This document shows, piece by piece, positions 7,294 to 14,511 of a stretch of DNA of 17,876 nucleotides (its first letter is position 1; each line of letters opens with the position of its first letter). The translations under genes were made by a program, and so were the position numbers. The notes below the pieces were generated by a model that made no database searches, had not been told where the DNA came from, and saw only the letters and a program-made list of their open reading frames with translations. Source of the stretch: Bacteroidales bacterium UBA2714 (GTDB lineage: Bacteria > Bacteroidota > Bacteroidia > Bacteroidales > P3); contig DEKU01000017.1 of NCBI GenBank assembly GCA_002354035.1, forward strand, positions 1 to 17,876, read 5' to 3'.

Positions 7294-7476
7294 TTAGAGA
7301 TTAAGGCATAAAACGAGACAGTCGGTGATGTTGGGGCCGTAGTTGTCCAGGAAACCACCGTCGTAGTGCCAGCCGCCGGGGTGGTTGAAGTTGACGGGCA
7401 TTTTGAAGAAAACGCCGAGACCTTCGCGGCCCATGGGCCGGCCCGCACCCTGCGAGCCCCACGGCAGCTGAGGTTG
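7294..7476 (-). pseudogene. Duplicated 3' fragment of the barrel-like gene at 8890-9963
   Basis: An out-of-frame remnant encoding the last part of a paralogue of the neighbouring barrel-like protein. Aligned without gaps at an offset of exactly 1596 bases, including the TAA stop, the encoded tail matches residues 309-357 of the intact protein at 36 of 49 positions; GREGLGVFFKMPVNFNHPGG is identical. Bases 7368-7419 equal 8964-9015 exactly (52 bases). Similarity fades beyond about 7476, close to the DUF6794 stop at 7490. No start codon with a plausible signal peptide precedes the fragment in its own frame, and the intact protein's aromatic C terminus (WDF) has become LNL. I read it as a relic of a tandem paralogue; expression as part of another protein by frameshifting is less likely. 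Confidence 0.75.
7368..7419. repeat. 52-base direct repeat, copy 1
   Basis: Identical to 8964-9015 and in the same orientation. It is the best-conserved core of the longer duplicated gene end and a possible substrate for recombination that would delete the DUF6794 gene between the copies. Confidence 0.9.
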
Positions 7477-7489
7477 AACCCATGGGGCG

Positions 7490-8875
7490 CTATTGGTCTT
7501 TGGGAGGGTTGGTCGTGTCGAAGGTGCGCCAGCCTTGGTGGTTGCCGTGGAGGTAGTCGTAGTAGTATTCCAGCAAGATGCCGGACATGTTGTCGGGATG
7601 CTCGACCCCGCGCTGGACGAAGTATTGCTGGAAGCGCGAGCCGGCCCAGAAGCCCCAGTTGTTGCGCAGCCACATGCCGAGACCGAAGTGAAATGCACTC
7701 ATGGCATCCCTTTCGGGAAGCGAGCGGATGAGCTGTATATCCTTGGCGGTGAGCAGGGTGTCGAGTACATGGAAACTCTCTTCCAGATTGCGGGGGATAT
7801 AGACACCGTCGATGCTGTCGGCCACGAGACGGCGCTGGTAGGCGGCTTGTTCTTTTGCCTGTTCAATCTTCCCCTCACGGCGGGCGACAAACCGGTTGCG
7901 CTTGCGCATGGAGCCGAAGAGTTCTTGATACCAGAAGTCCACACCGTCGGGGAAGTTGTCGGTGTAGAAGGTCATGTCGGCGACGGCCTTGTGCAGCTGT
8001 TCTTCGGGCAGCGAGTCGAGGTTGTTCATCTTAACTATCGTTGCCTTGCCCTGTCGGTCAATGCGCAGGAGCATGCTGACATAGTAGTATTTGTACTGGG
8101 AGTTCCAAGTATCGCCTTGGGGCACCATGCCCAGCTTCTTGGCCAAGGCCTCTTCCCCGTTATCATATCGCCGTATCCTGACATATCCTCTGGGGCAGGA
8201 GAATTTTACGGTGTCGATGCGGGGTGACGGGGTTTGCCGCATCAAGGCGCAGTGGTTTGTGTCGAACGGCAGGGAGGTGATGTCGCCTGTGGAGAGGCAT
8301 ATCTTCAGCAGGTGGCGGTTGGAGTTGCAGAGCAGCACGGTGTCGTCGATGATGCAGGCAGGACGCTTGTGAAGCGCCTGTTCGCACTGGGGGGCGGAAT
8401 AGTTATATTTGGCCTTCAGACGACCCTCTTCATACACAACGGTGTCCTCAATGCGGAAGAATAGGCTTGATACTTCGTCGCATCCCTCGCAGGAGGTCAG
8501 TTCTTGCAGCGAAACCTGCTTGGCTTTTGAGCCTTTTTGGTAAAGTGTCAGGGCGTGGGAAAAGGTCTCTCTGTCGCTTTTGTATTCCAAGTTGACGAGG
8601 TGCAGCAGCCGGAAGCCGTCGTTGCTAAGGAAGAGGAACCCTTTGGAGAGGCATTCGGGAATGGTGTAGAGCAGCTGGTTTGTGCGGGCGTTGAAAACTT
8701 CTGTCTTGCCGTAGGGGGAGAGGTCGAAATTGTAGTAGGGGGTGGCACGGGCGCAGTAGTCGCCATTGGCGGAATAGACGGTGATGATGTGGCGATAGGT
8801 GCAGTCGAACTGTGCCATGGCCGTTTGTGTAAGCAACAGCAGGAGACAAAGGGCAATGGTGTGTTTAACTTGCAT
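7490..8875 (-). CDS. Secreted DUF6794 protein with beta-rich N-terminal region
   Basis: A 461-residue exported protein. Residues 1-21 are a signal peptide (AMAQ cleavage region). Residues about 22-330 are beta-rich with propeller-like phrases such as VYSANGDYCARATPYY, TEVFNARTNQLLYTIPE and LFLSNDGFRLLHLV, and contain several cysteines including a CEGC motif; I do not recognise a named domain there. The C-terminal 100 residues match DUF6794: IPRNLEESFHVLDTLLT (about 359-375), FHFGLGMWLRNNWGFWAGS (395-413), YFVQRGVEHPDNMSGILLEY (418-437). That domain is widespread and uncharacterised. The gene starts 14 bases after the barrel-like gene's stop and is the last complete gene of the operon. What it does is unknown; secretion and the operon context suggest a periplasmic or surface role. 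Confidence 0.8.
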   Translation of the reverse strand: MQVKHTIALCLLLLLTQTAMAQFDCTYRHIITVYSANGDYCARATPYYNFDLSPYGKTEVFNARTNQLLYTIPECLSKGFLFLSNDGFRLLHLVNLEYKSDRETFSHALTLYQKGSKAKQVSLQELTSCEGCDEVSSLFFRIEDTVVYEEGRLKAKYNYSAPQCEQALHKRPACIIDDTVLLCNSNRHLLKICLSTGDITSLPFDTNHCALMRQTPSPRIDTVKFSCPRGYVRIRRYDNGEEALAKKLGMVPQGDTWNSQYKYYYVSMLLRIDRQGKATIVKMNNLDSLPEEQLHKAVADMTFYTDNFPDGVDFWYQELFGSMRKRNRFVARREGKIEQAKEQAAYQRRLVADSIDGVYIPRNLEESFHVLDTLLTAKDIQLIRSLPERDAMSAFHFGLGMWLRNNWGFWAGSRFQQYFVQRGVEHPDNMSGILLEYYYDYLHGNHQGWRTFDTTNPPKDQ

Positions 8876-8889
8876 GGTATGAGCGGATT

Positions 8890-9963
8890 TTAGAAGTCCC
8901 AGCGCAGACCGAGACAGTAGGTGATGTTGAGGCCGTAGTTGTTATTGAAACCGCTGCCGTAGGGCCAGCCGCCGGGGTGGTTGAAGTTGACGGGCATTTT
9001 GAAGAAAACGCCGAGGCCTTCGCGACCCATGTACCGGCCACAGCCGCGCGAGCTCCACAGGCGGCTGAGGTTGTACCACACCTGCGGTTCGAAGCGCATG
9101 CTGCCCAGCACTCCTTTGAAAGATGTCCATTCATCGCCAAAGAAATATTCGTCACCCCAGAGGTCGAGGACACCGCTGAACGAAAGCCCCTTGACCCCGA
9201 ACAGGCGCGGAATGCCCCAATCGAAGGTGAACTGGACGGGGAACTCGAAGTGCTCAGTGTAGCGGTAGAGCAGGCGGAAATGGTAGAGATGGCCGTTGGG
9301 GCGGAACCACTCGTACTCAAAGCCCACCATATAGGCATTCCACACCCACGGGTTGGGGTTGCCGGGGGCGGAGATGTAATGGCCGCCTTCGTAGCCGGCG
9401 TGGATTCCCCATCCACCCAAGCGGGGCTTGAAGTGGAAGGTGTAGCCCGCCTTGGCAAGCATGCTCAGGCCGCGGTTGGGGGCGAAGGGGTGGTAGATGT
9501 CGGCATGGAGCATGGCAGCATGGCGCGGCGTGCGGTAGAGGGCATTGACTGTGGTGACGCAGTGGCGGCGGTTGATGTCGTACATCTCTTCCAAGGTGAC
9601 CACCTGGATGGGGAAGATGGCTGAGCCTAAGACCCCGTGCGTGTAGTCGGGTTGCAGGAAGATGGTGTCGAGCCGCGTGTCGGCTCCGAGCTGCAGGGTG
9701 CGCCCGGTGGGATAGTAGCCCAACAGCGACACCTGCAGGTGATAGCCGCCGGCGGGTACACGCAGCGTGAAGCACCCATGAGCGTCGCACTGGGTGCTGT
9801 CCACGGGCTGTCCATCAATCGTGAAGAGACGGATGTAAGCCGATGGGGTTTCGCCACTGCGGGCAGTGGCGTCGCACACTGTGCCGCTGAGGGTGACAGG
9901 CGTCTGCGCCACGGCTGTGGCGGCAAGAAGCAGGATGGCCGAAAAAAGGAATAAATTTTTCAT
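8890..9963 (-). CDS. Exported carboxypeptidase-regulatory-like domain protein with beta-barrel-like C-terminal region
   Basis: A 357-residue exported protein. Residues 1-20 form a signal peptide ending in TAVAQ. Residues about 24-104 are a CarboxypepD_reg-like beta-sandwich (LSGTVCDATARSGETPSAYI then CFTLRVPAGGYHLQVSLLGY), the same fold that begins SusC-type receptors and other Bacteroidota surface proteins. Residues about 170-357 alternate in barrel fashion and end in LGLRWDF, an aromatic C terminus as in outer-membrane proteins, so a small barrel is likely. There is no TonB-dependent receptor plug, so it is not a SusC protein. A second, truncated copy of its 3' end lies at 7294-7476. It starts 24 bases after the lipoprotein gene stop and 14 bases precede the DUF6794 gene. 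Function unknown. Confidence 0.78.
   Translation of the reverse strand: MKNLFLFSAILLLAATAVAQTPVTLSGTVCDATARSGETPSAYIRLFTIDGQPVDSTQCDAHGCFTLRVPAGGYHLQVSLLGYYPTGRTLQLGADTRLDTIFLQPDYTHGVLGSAIFPIQVVTLEEMYDINRRHCVTTVNALYRTPRHAAMLHADIYHPFAPNRGLSMLAKAGYTFHFKPRLGGWGIHAGYEGGHYISAPGNPNPWVWNAYMVGFEYEWFRPNGHLYHFRLLYRYTEHFEFPVQFTFDWGIPRLFGVKGLSFSGVLDLWGDEYFFGDEWTSFKGVLGSMRFEPQVWYNLSRLWSSRGCGRYMGREGLGVFFKMPVNFNHPGGWPYGSGFNNNYGLNITYCLGLRWDF
8964..9015. repeat. 52-base direct repeat, copy 2 (inside the intact barrel-like gene)
   Basis: Identical to 7368-7419. It encodes the conserved VFFKMPVNFNHPGG region near the C terminus of the intact gene. Confidence 0.9.
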
Positions 9964-9987
9964 GATGATTAGTATTAGTGAAAATGA

Positions 9988-11187
9988 CTAAAGGAAAGGC
10001 GGAATGGGACTGCCCGCAAGGCCCGGGAAAGCGACATAGGGATTAGCGGCGGGCATCGGGACAGGATGGGCAAAGGCGAAGATGGCAGTGTCGGTGGGCA
10101 AGGGGGTGAATGGGAGGTAGTGCTGCCCCGTGCTGTCGGGGACCACGAGGGGCTGGATGAGGCAGATGACCCCGGCACGGGCTCGGACACGGAGGCCGTA
10201 GGCCAGGCTGTCGTCGTCGAGAAGGAGGGTCTGCCGGTAGAATTTGGTCTGGAAATAGCGTTGCGGGATATGGGTGCTGTCTAACAAGGCGCGGAACTGG
10301 GGGCTCTCCTCCACCCAACGGCGTTGCCGCTGGCGGCTGCCGACGGCGGGAAACTGGGCACTGGAGGGGAAGACCTCGTCCCACAGGCAGGGGACGGTGA
10401 AACTGAAATGGTAGAGCTGCGAGGGGTTGTCCTGCAGCCGACGGCGGAGGCCTTCACGCCAATGGGTGGTGTCGGCGGGGTAGCGCCGACGCAGCTGGCG
10501 GACGAGAGCGGCCTCGCTATAGGCGGAGTCGGGGTGATAGAAGGCATACCACGTCCGCGCAAAGTAGTGGCGTATGGACTGGGGATTGTGGTTAGGGGAG
10601 AGATAGGCGTAGTACTCGAACAGGCGCGAGGCCTTGACCACGGCGCGGCCACCGAAAGCGATGGCCAGCTGGTCGAGGAGGGGTTGGTTCTGCCCCACCG
10701 CACAACCGTGGAGATAGACGAGGGTGTGGCGGTCTACTATTGCGCTGTCTGGCACGGGGAGGATTGTGTCCGCCAAGGCTTGGCGCAGACTGTAGGCCGA
10801 GGTGCGGGGGCCGTCGGGGGTGACGGTCATCTGGAGGTCGACAAACTCGTTGCCGTGGCTGACCAGGTTGACCATGCCGAAGGGCTGACCGTCCTCGGCC
10901 GGGTGGGCGTTGAGCCAGTGCAGCACCTGGCTGAGGGCGGTGAGGGAGTCGACGACGACCTCGGTGCGCTCGTCGGGGTTGAGGCGGTAGTAGAGCCCCG
11001 CGAGGGTGTAGTACTGGTTATAGGCAGAGTTGTCACGACCCATGATGAAGGTGACCGAGGTGCGCGGCGGGGCCTCGGGGGGAGGCGGCGAGGTGTCGGC
11101 CACAAGGGACGCAGAGGTGTCTCCCCTACCCTTGCAGGCTGCGAGAGACACCACCACGAGCAGCAGCAGTATGAGCCTGCGGGGCAT
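9988..11187 (-). CDS. Lipoprotein with caspase-like (clan CD, DUF4347-like) His/Cys signature
   Basis: A 399-residue lipoprotein. MPRRLILLLLVVVSLAAC gives a clean lipobox with Cys18, followed by a Pro-rich linker (about 30-42). Two buried-strand motifs 50 residues apart resemble the catalytic dyad of clan CD peptidases: FGMVNLVSHGNEFVDLQ (103-119, His111-Gly112) and HTLVYLHGCAVGQNQPLLDQ (154-173, Cys162), followed by AIAFGGRAVVKAS, much like DUF4347 proteins (SHG then YGCNVA then a strand and Ala-Ser). This is my own motif reading, so peptidase activity is inferred. Residues 200-399 have no recognised domain. The ATG at 11187 is chosen for the lipobox; longer readings from 11268 overlap the upstream gene heavily. 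Start and upstream stop overlap as TGATG, so translation is probably coupled to the VIT-VWA-TonB gene. It lies in the exported-protein operon. Confidence 0.72.
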   Translation of the reverse strand: MPRRLILLLLVVVSLAACKGRGDTSASLVADTSPPPPEAPPRTSVTFIMGRDNSAYNQYYTLAGLYYRLNPDERTEVVVDSLTALSQVLHWLNAHPAEDGQPFGMVNLVSHGNEFVDLQMTVTPDGPRTSAYSLRQALADTILPVPDSAIVDRHTLVYLHGCAVGQNQPLLDQLAIAFGGRAVVKASRLFEYYAYLSPNHNPQSIRHYFARTWYAFYHPDSAYSEAALVRQLRRRYPADTTHWREGLRRRLQDNPSQLYHFSFTVPCLWDEVFPSSAQFPAVGSRQRQRRWVEESPQFRALLDSTHIPQRYFQTKFYRQTLLLDDDSLAYGLRVRARAGVICLIQPLVVPDSTGQHYLPFTPLPTDTAIFAFAHPVPMPAANPYVAFPGLAGSPIPPFL

Positions 11188-13496
11188 CACTTGGCTGGCA
11201 ACTTGAACTTGACGGGCAGGTTGAACTGCGTGCGCACGGGAATACCACGCTGTTTGCCTGGAATCCATTTGGGCATCAGCTTGACGACACGGACAACCTC
11301 GTCGCCACAGCCGCCGCCGATGTCGCGGAGTATCTTGATTGCGCTGATGCTCCCGTCTTTTTCAACACTGAAGGTAACGTACACGGTGCCTTCAATCTTG
11401 TAGCTGAAAGCCTTTTCGGGATAACGGAGATTGCGCTGGATGAAGGCGTAGAGCGAGTCTATTCCTCCCGGGAACTGGGGGTCTTCTTCTACAACCATGA
11501 AGATTTCCTCTTCCATTTCCTCTTCTTCCAGCACTTGGACTGCACTCAACTTGTTGGCACTGCGGGCAAGGGCTGGAGCAGCATGGCCTACGGCATAGTC
11601 CGACACCCCCTCGGGCAGGGGCAGGGGCTGCTTGACGGTGGTTTGCTTGCCGTCTTTGTTGACGACCTCTTCGTCGATGGCGACGAAGGAGGTGTAGTTG
11701 GTCATGAGGTTGTATTTGAGGCCCAGCTCGAGTATCTGCTTGGCGGTGGGGTCTTGGTCGTTGTAACTATCTTTGACCAGATAGGAGAGATATTTGATGC
11801 GCTCGCGGGCCCAGAGGTAGCGCAGGGCGGAGTTGGATGCGTCGGCCTTGAGGCCCGAGAGGTTGTAGGACTGGCGGAAGGGTTTGCGACCCACCTTGCC
11901 GGTGAGGGCGACGGTGCCTTGGGGTTTGCCCTGGTATTTGCCAAAGATGAGGATGGGGCGCTCGGCCATCATGTCGGGCACGGAGAGGGGCTCGATGTCG
12001 TAAGCCTGGAAGGTGCCGGGGTTGAACTGGATGCTGGTGAGGACGGGGGTGCTGATATATTGGCGAAAACGCTCGGCTTGCGAGGCGGCTTCGCTCTCCT
12101 TGGTGACGATCATGGGTTCGCCGCCGCCCGCAAAGGCCATGCCCTCGATAAGCCAGCGGTTGACACTGCTGCCGATGCCGAAGGCGAAGAAGTTGGCCTG
12201 GCCGCTGTTTTGGCGGATGAGCTCGAAGCACTTGCTCTCGACGGTGACGTAGCCATCGGTGAGGATGACCATGGTGCGGGAGATGTCTTCATCAGGGCGC
12301 GGCAGGGCGTAGGCTGTGTTGAGGGCATCGAGCACTTCGGTGCCACTCCATTGGCTGGCCCCTTTGATGAAGTCCATGGCGCGGTCGATGTTCTCGGCCG
12401 TGGCATCGACGGAGCGCGGACTGAACACGGCAGAATTGCTGGAGAAGAGAATGATGTTGAACTTGTCGCCGGGGTTGAGGTTGGTGACAAGATTACGCAT
12501 CAGTTTCTTGGAGATTTCCATCGGAAAACCCCACATGGAGCCGGAGACATCGACGATGAAGATGTATTCGCGGGGAGGGATGTCCTGCTTCTGCACCCGC
12601 TTGGGTGGCTGAACCATGAGCATGAAGAAGTTTTCGTCCTTGCCCTCGTAGAGCATGAGGCCAGACTCGATGGCGTTGCCCCGCAGGGAGTAGCGGACAA
12701 TGACGTCGCGATTGCCGCCGGAGGTCTCGGAGGGGTCGAGACGGACGAGGGTGTGCCGGGCATCGGGGGAGGTGATTTTCATCTTGTGCGAGGTGCAGGT
12801 GACGTCCTGGATGGGGACGGCGGAGGTGATGGTGAGGTCGTAGCCAAACTTATAGGCGGGTTTTTCGCCTTGGTGGGTGTAGGGCGAGGCCACGAAGCCA
12901 TCGTCGGGGCCGGAGCCTTGCTTGGCGGCATTGGAGTAGCGGGGCCCCACGACGGTGGGATAGACAAAGCTGTACTGCCCCTGCTCTGGCACAAGGAGCT
13001 CGGTGTAGCGGAGTTCCACTTGGATGGTGTCGCCCACCATGATGTTGGAGACATTCATGGTGAAGACGTTGGGTCGGCTCTGCTCCAACAGGGAGGCGCG
13101 TTTGCCCTCTTGCTTGGCCTTTTCGTAGTCGGCGCGGGCTTTCTGCTTTTCCTCAATCTGGGCCCGGATGGTGCGGTTGCCGATGGTCATTTGCATGGCG
13201 TAGACGGCGGCCCGGGTGGACATGGGGAAGGTGTAGATGGCTTCGAGGGGGTTGTGGCCCGTGTTGATGTAGACCTGCCGGATGGTGACATCGGCTATGG
13301 AGCCGGAAATGACGGTACTGGCCGAGGTCTCCTTGAGGGGGAGCTGGTCGGTTTCGGGATGCTCGCTGATGACTACAAAGTAGGGCGAGAGGGTCTTGGT
13401 GTTGTCGTTGTCGTCCTGTGCTGCAAGAGGACTGCCTCCGAACAGGAGAAGGGCGACAAGGAGCAGGGCTTTGCGCCAAAGGGGCTGTGCTTTCAT
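11187..13496 (-). CDS. VIT and VWA domain protein with C-terminal TonB domain
   Basis: A 769-residue exported protein. After a signal peptide (MKAQPLWRKALLLVALLLFG, cleavage near LAAQ) come a VIT domain (about 45-165; TVISGSIADVTIRQVYINTG, IRAQIEEKQKARADYEKAKQ), a VWA domain (about 310-480) with an intact metal site DVSGS (Asp316, Ser318, Ser320), Thr386 in SGTE and Asp414 in LTDG, and a TonB C-terminal domain (about 669-767; PQFPGGIDSLYAFIQRNLRY, then EGTVYVTFSVEKDGSI). An acidic run EEEEMEEE links the last two. VIT-VWA proteins resemble inter-alpha-trypsin inhibitor heavy chains and usually mediate metal-dependent protein contacts; the TonB_C domain normally contacts receptors or peptidoglycan-side partners. 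Unlike TonB it has a cleavable signal rather than a membrane anchor. The ATG at 13496 fits the signal peptide; starts at 13544 or 13574 add an unlikely N terminus. It is first in the four-gene operon. Confidence 0.9.
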   Translation of the reverse strand: MKAQPLWRKALLLVALLLFGGSPLAAQDDNDNTKTLSPYFVVISEHPETDQLPLKETSASTVISGSIADVTIRQVYINTGHNPLEAIYTFPMSTRAAVYAMQMTIGNRTIRAQIEEKQKARADYEKAKQEGKRASLLEQSRPNVFTMNVSNIMVGDTIQVELRYTELLVPEQGQYSFVYPTVVGPRYSNAAKQGSGPDDGFVASPYTHQGEKPAYKFGYDLTITSAVPIQDVTCTSHKMKITSPDARHTLVRLDPSETSGGNRDVIVRYSLRGNAIESGLMLYEGKDENFFMLMVQPPKRVQKQDIPPREYIFIVDVSGSMWGFPMEISKKLMRNLVTNLNPGDKFNIILFSSNSAVFSPRSVDATAENIDRAMDFIKGASQWSGTEVLDALNTAYALPRPDEDISRTMVILTDGYVTVESKCFELIRQNSGQANFFAFGIGSSVNRWLIEGMAFAGGGEPMIVTKESEAASQAERFRQYISTPVLTSIQFNPGTFQAYDIEPLSVPDMMAERPILIFGKYQGKPQGTVALTGKVGRKPFRQSYNLSGLKADASNSALRYLWARERIKYLSYLVKDSYNDQDPTAKQILELGLKYNLMTNYTSFVAIDEEVVNKDGKQTTVKQPLPLPEGVSDYAVGHAAPALARSANKLSAVQVLEEEEMEEEIFMVVEEDPQFPGGIDSLYAFIQRNLRYPEKAFSYKIEGTVYVTFSVEKDGSISAIKILRDIGGGCGDEVVRVVKLMPKWIPGKQRGIPVRTQFNLPVKFKLPAK

Positions 13497-13616
13497 GGTA
13501 TTGCGGGTTTTATGGGGTGTTTGTTTTAATAATGCTTTTTCCATTAGAGCCATGATAGTGTCGAAAAGTGACATAAAGGATGGAAAAAAAGAGGTGCTGG
13601 GGGTATGGCGGAGGTG
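13497..13616. other. Gap between the TfoX_N gene and the VIT-VWA-TonB gene
   Basis: A 120-base stretch. On the minus strand it starts with a direct repeat (AGCACCTC twice, about 20 bases apart) and T7, which could end TfoX transcripts, but there is no proper hairpin. No TAnnTTTG motif was found before the VIT-VWA-TonB start, so that operon may be read from the TfoX_N promoter or from an unrecognised one. Confidence 0.4.
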
Positions 13617-13952
13617 CTAAGTGGTTTTAGGGGTCTTTTTTTTCTTGGGTTTGGGTGGCGGCAGGGCGGCACAGGTGGTCCGCACCAGGGATGAGAGATA
13701 TTGGTGGTCGTCTATTTCCTCGATGTAGAAATAGGGTTTTGCTCCTGGGTAGGGAGGTTCCATGACCTCGGTGCAGAGCAGCTGACGGGCGGCCTCGGTG
13801 GGTTTGAGATAGAACCGGTTGTCGCTTACGAGGCCAAATATCAGCCCATTGCAATAAAGGCTGTAGTCGCCAAACATTTTGCGGGCCACGACATCGCCAG
13901 CACCGCTGCACTGGTCGACAATGTACTGGACTAAATCGGGATTGCTTGCCAT
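13617..13952 (-). CDS. TfoX N-terminal domain protein
   Basis: A 111-residue protein made of one TfoX_N domain (about 5-95): LVQYIVDQCSGAGDVVARKM (7-26), FGDYSLYCNGLIFGLVSDNR (27-46), FYLKPTEAARQLL and the YPGAKPYFYIEE motif, ending in a Lys/Pro-rich tail PPPKPKKKKTPK. The C-terminal TfoX domain of the Haemophilus and Vibrio competence regulators is missing; such single-domain proteins are common in Bacteroidota and of unknown role, so competence control should not be assumed. The ATG at 13952 is chosen over a start at 14024, which would place 24 residues on top of the candidate promoter and before the conserved domain. It diverges from the plus-strand gene at 14059. Confidence 0.83.
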   Translation of the reverse strand: MASNPDLVQYIVDQCSGAGDVVARKMFGDYSLYCNGLIFGLVSDNRFYLKPTEAARQLLCTEVMEPPYPGAKPYFYIEEIDDHQYLSSLVRTTCAALPPPKPKKKKTPKTT

Positions 13953-13973
13953 GATGAGGGGGTTTTGAGGCTG

Positions 13974-13981
13974 CAAAGATA
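13974..13981 (-). promoter_or_regulatory. Candidate -7 promoter element for the TfoX_N gene
   Basis: The minus strand reads TATCTTTG, a perfect match to TAnnTTTG, 21 bases before the chosen ATG, a typical distance. The match also supports the 13952 start over the longer one. The same octamer precedes the DUF3078 gene. Confidence 0.6.
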
Positions 13982-14012
13982 CATTTTTTTTCTTTAATTG
14001 AAATATTTTGTG

Positions 14013-14020
14013 TAATTTTG
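14013..14020 (+). promoter_or_regulatory. Candidate -7 promoter element for the plus-strand pair
   Basis: TAATTTTG matches TAnnTTTG 38 bases before the ATG at 14059 and faces away from the TfoX_N promoter, so the 106-base region 13953-14058 looks like a divergent promoter region. No clear -33 element was seen. Confidence 0.55.
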
Positions 14021-14058
14021 CCACTCGAAAAAAAACAATCTAATAAAAGCAAGCGCCC

Positions 14059-14436
14059 ATGACACGCAAATCCAAAATCGTCACCAGTCTCCTGTCTATC
14101 ATTGTGATTGGACTGGCATTGTTTGTCTATTTTCATTTCTTCTTTGTGTATAGCACTGGTGTAAATGCCGGCAATATCAATTATTTCCAACAAGAGGGCA
14201 TCATCTTCAAGACCTATGAGGGCAAGATGATTCAGAGCGGGTTCAAATCGGTTGGCGGAGTTACGAAGCTGCAAAGCAATGAGTTTAAGTTTTCGGTTAC
14301 CGACAAGAAGGTCGCTGACTCGCTGATGCGCTGCTCCGGCAAAGATGTGGAGCTGAGATGGAAACGATATATGGGCACCCTGCCTTGGCGGGGAAACAGC
14401 CAGTATGTGGTGACGGAGATTCTCTCCATGAAATAA
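14059..14436 (+). CDS. Single-pass membrane protein of the family often misnamed 6-phosphogluconate dehydrogenase
   Basis: A 125-residue protein with one N-terminal membrane helix (about 9-31, SLLSIIVIGLALFVYFHFFF) and a small extracytoplasmic domain with the phrases VNAGNINYFQQEGIIFKTYE (35-54), GKMIQSGF, LQSNEFKFSV and VELRWKRYMGTLPWRGNSQY. I recall this family as conserved in Bacteroidales and often carrying the database name 6-phosphogluconate dehydrogenase; nothing here supports that name, since there is no Rossmann motif and the length is about a quarter of the enzyme. It is the first plus-strand gene, 75 bases before the MGMT-type gene, perhaps co-transcribed. Function unknown. Confidence 0.8.
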   Translation: MTRKSKIVTSLLSIIVIGLALFVYFHFFFVYSTGVNAGNINYFQQEGIIFKTYEGKMIQSGFKSVGGVTKLQSNEFKFSVTDKKVADSLMRCSGKDVELRWKRYMGTLPWRGNSQYVVTEILSMK

Positions 14437-14511
14437 CGTTGACCGGACGGGATTCGTCTTCTCCCCCAGGTAAACAGCTCTCCCGTGTGTGGCTTGAAAA
14501 CCATCGGAAAG

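Noticed and set aside
7294..7698. A 134-residue minus-strand frame treated as an intact gene
   Set aside because: Its first two thirds lie out of frame inside the DUF6794 gene and are Ser/Thr low-complexity; only the last part is homologous to anything, so I call it a duplicated gene fragment.
8890..9963. SusC-like TonB-dependent receptor
   Set aside because: The carboxypeptidase-regulatory domain is shared, but the protein is only 357 residues and has no plug domain or 22-strand barrel.
10324..11403. A 359-residue plus-strand open frame
   Set aside because: It is antisense to the lipoprotein and to the end of the VIT-VWA-TonB gene; the translation is Gly/Val/Glu-rich with no signal peptide or domain.
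11535..13529. A 664-residue plus-strand open frame
   Set aside because: It lies entirely opposite the VIT-VWA-TonB gene, whose domains and metal-site residues are unambiguous; the antisense frame is low-complexity (Gly/Val/Asp/Glu-rich) and matches no family, as expected from GC-rich codon bias.
13617..13952. Competence regulator TfoX/Sxy
   Set aside because: Only the N-terminal domain is present; the helix-bearing C-terminal domain needed for the known regulators is missing.
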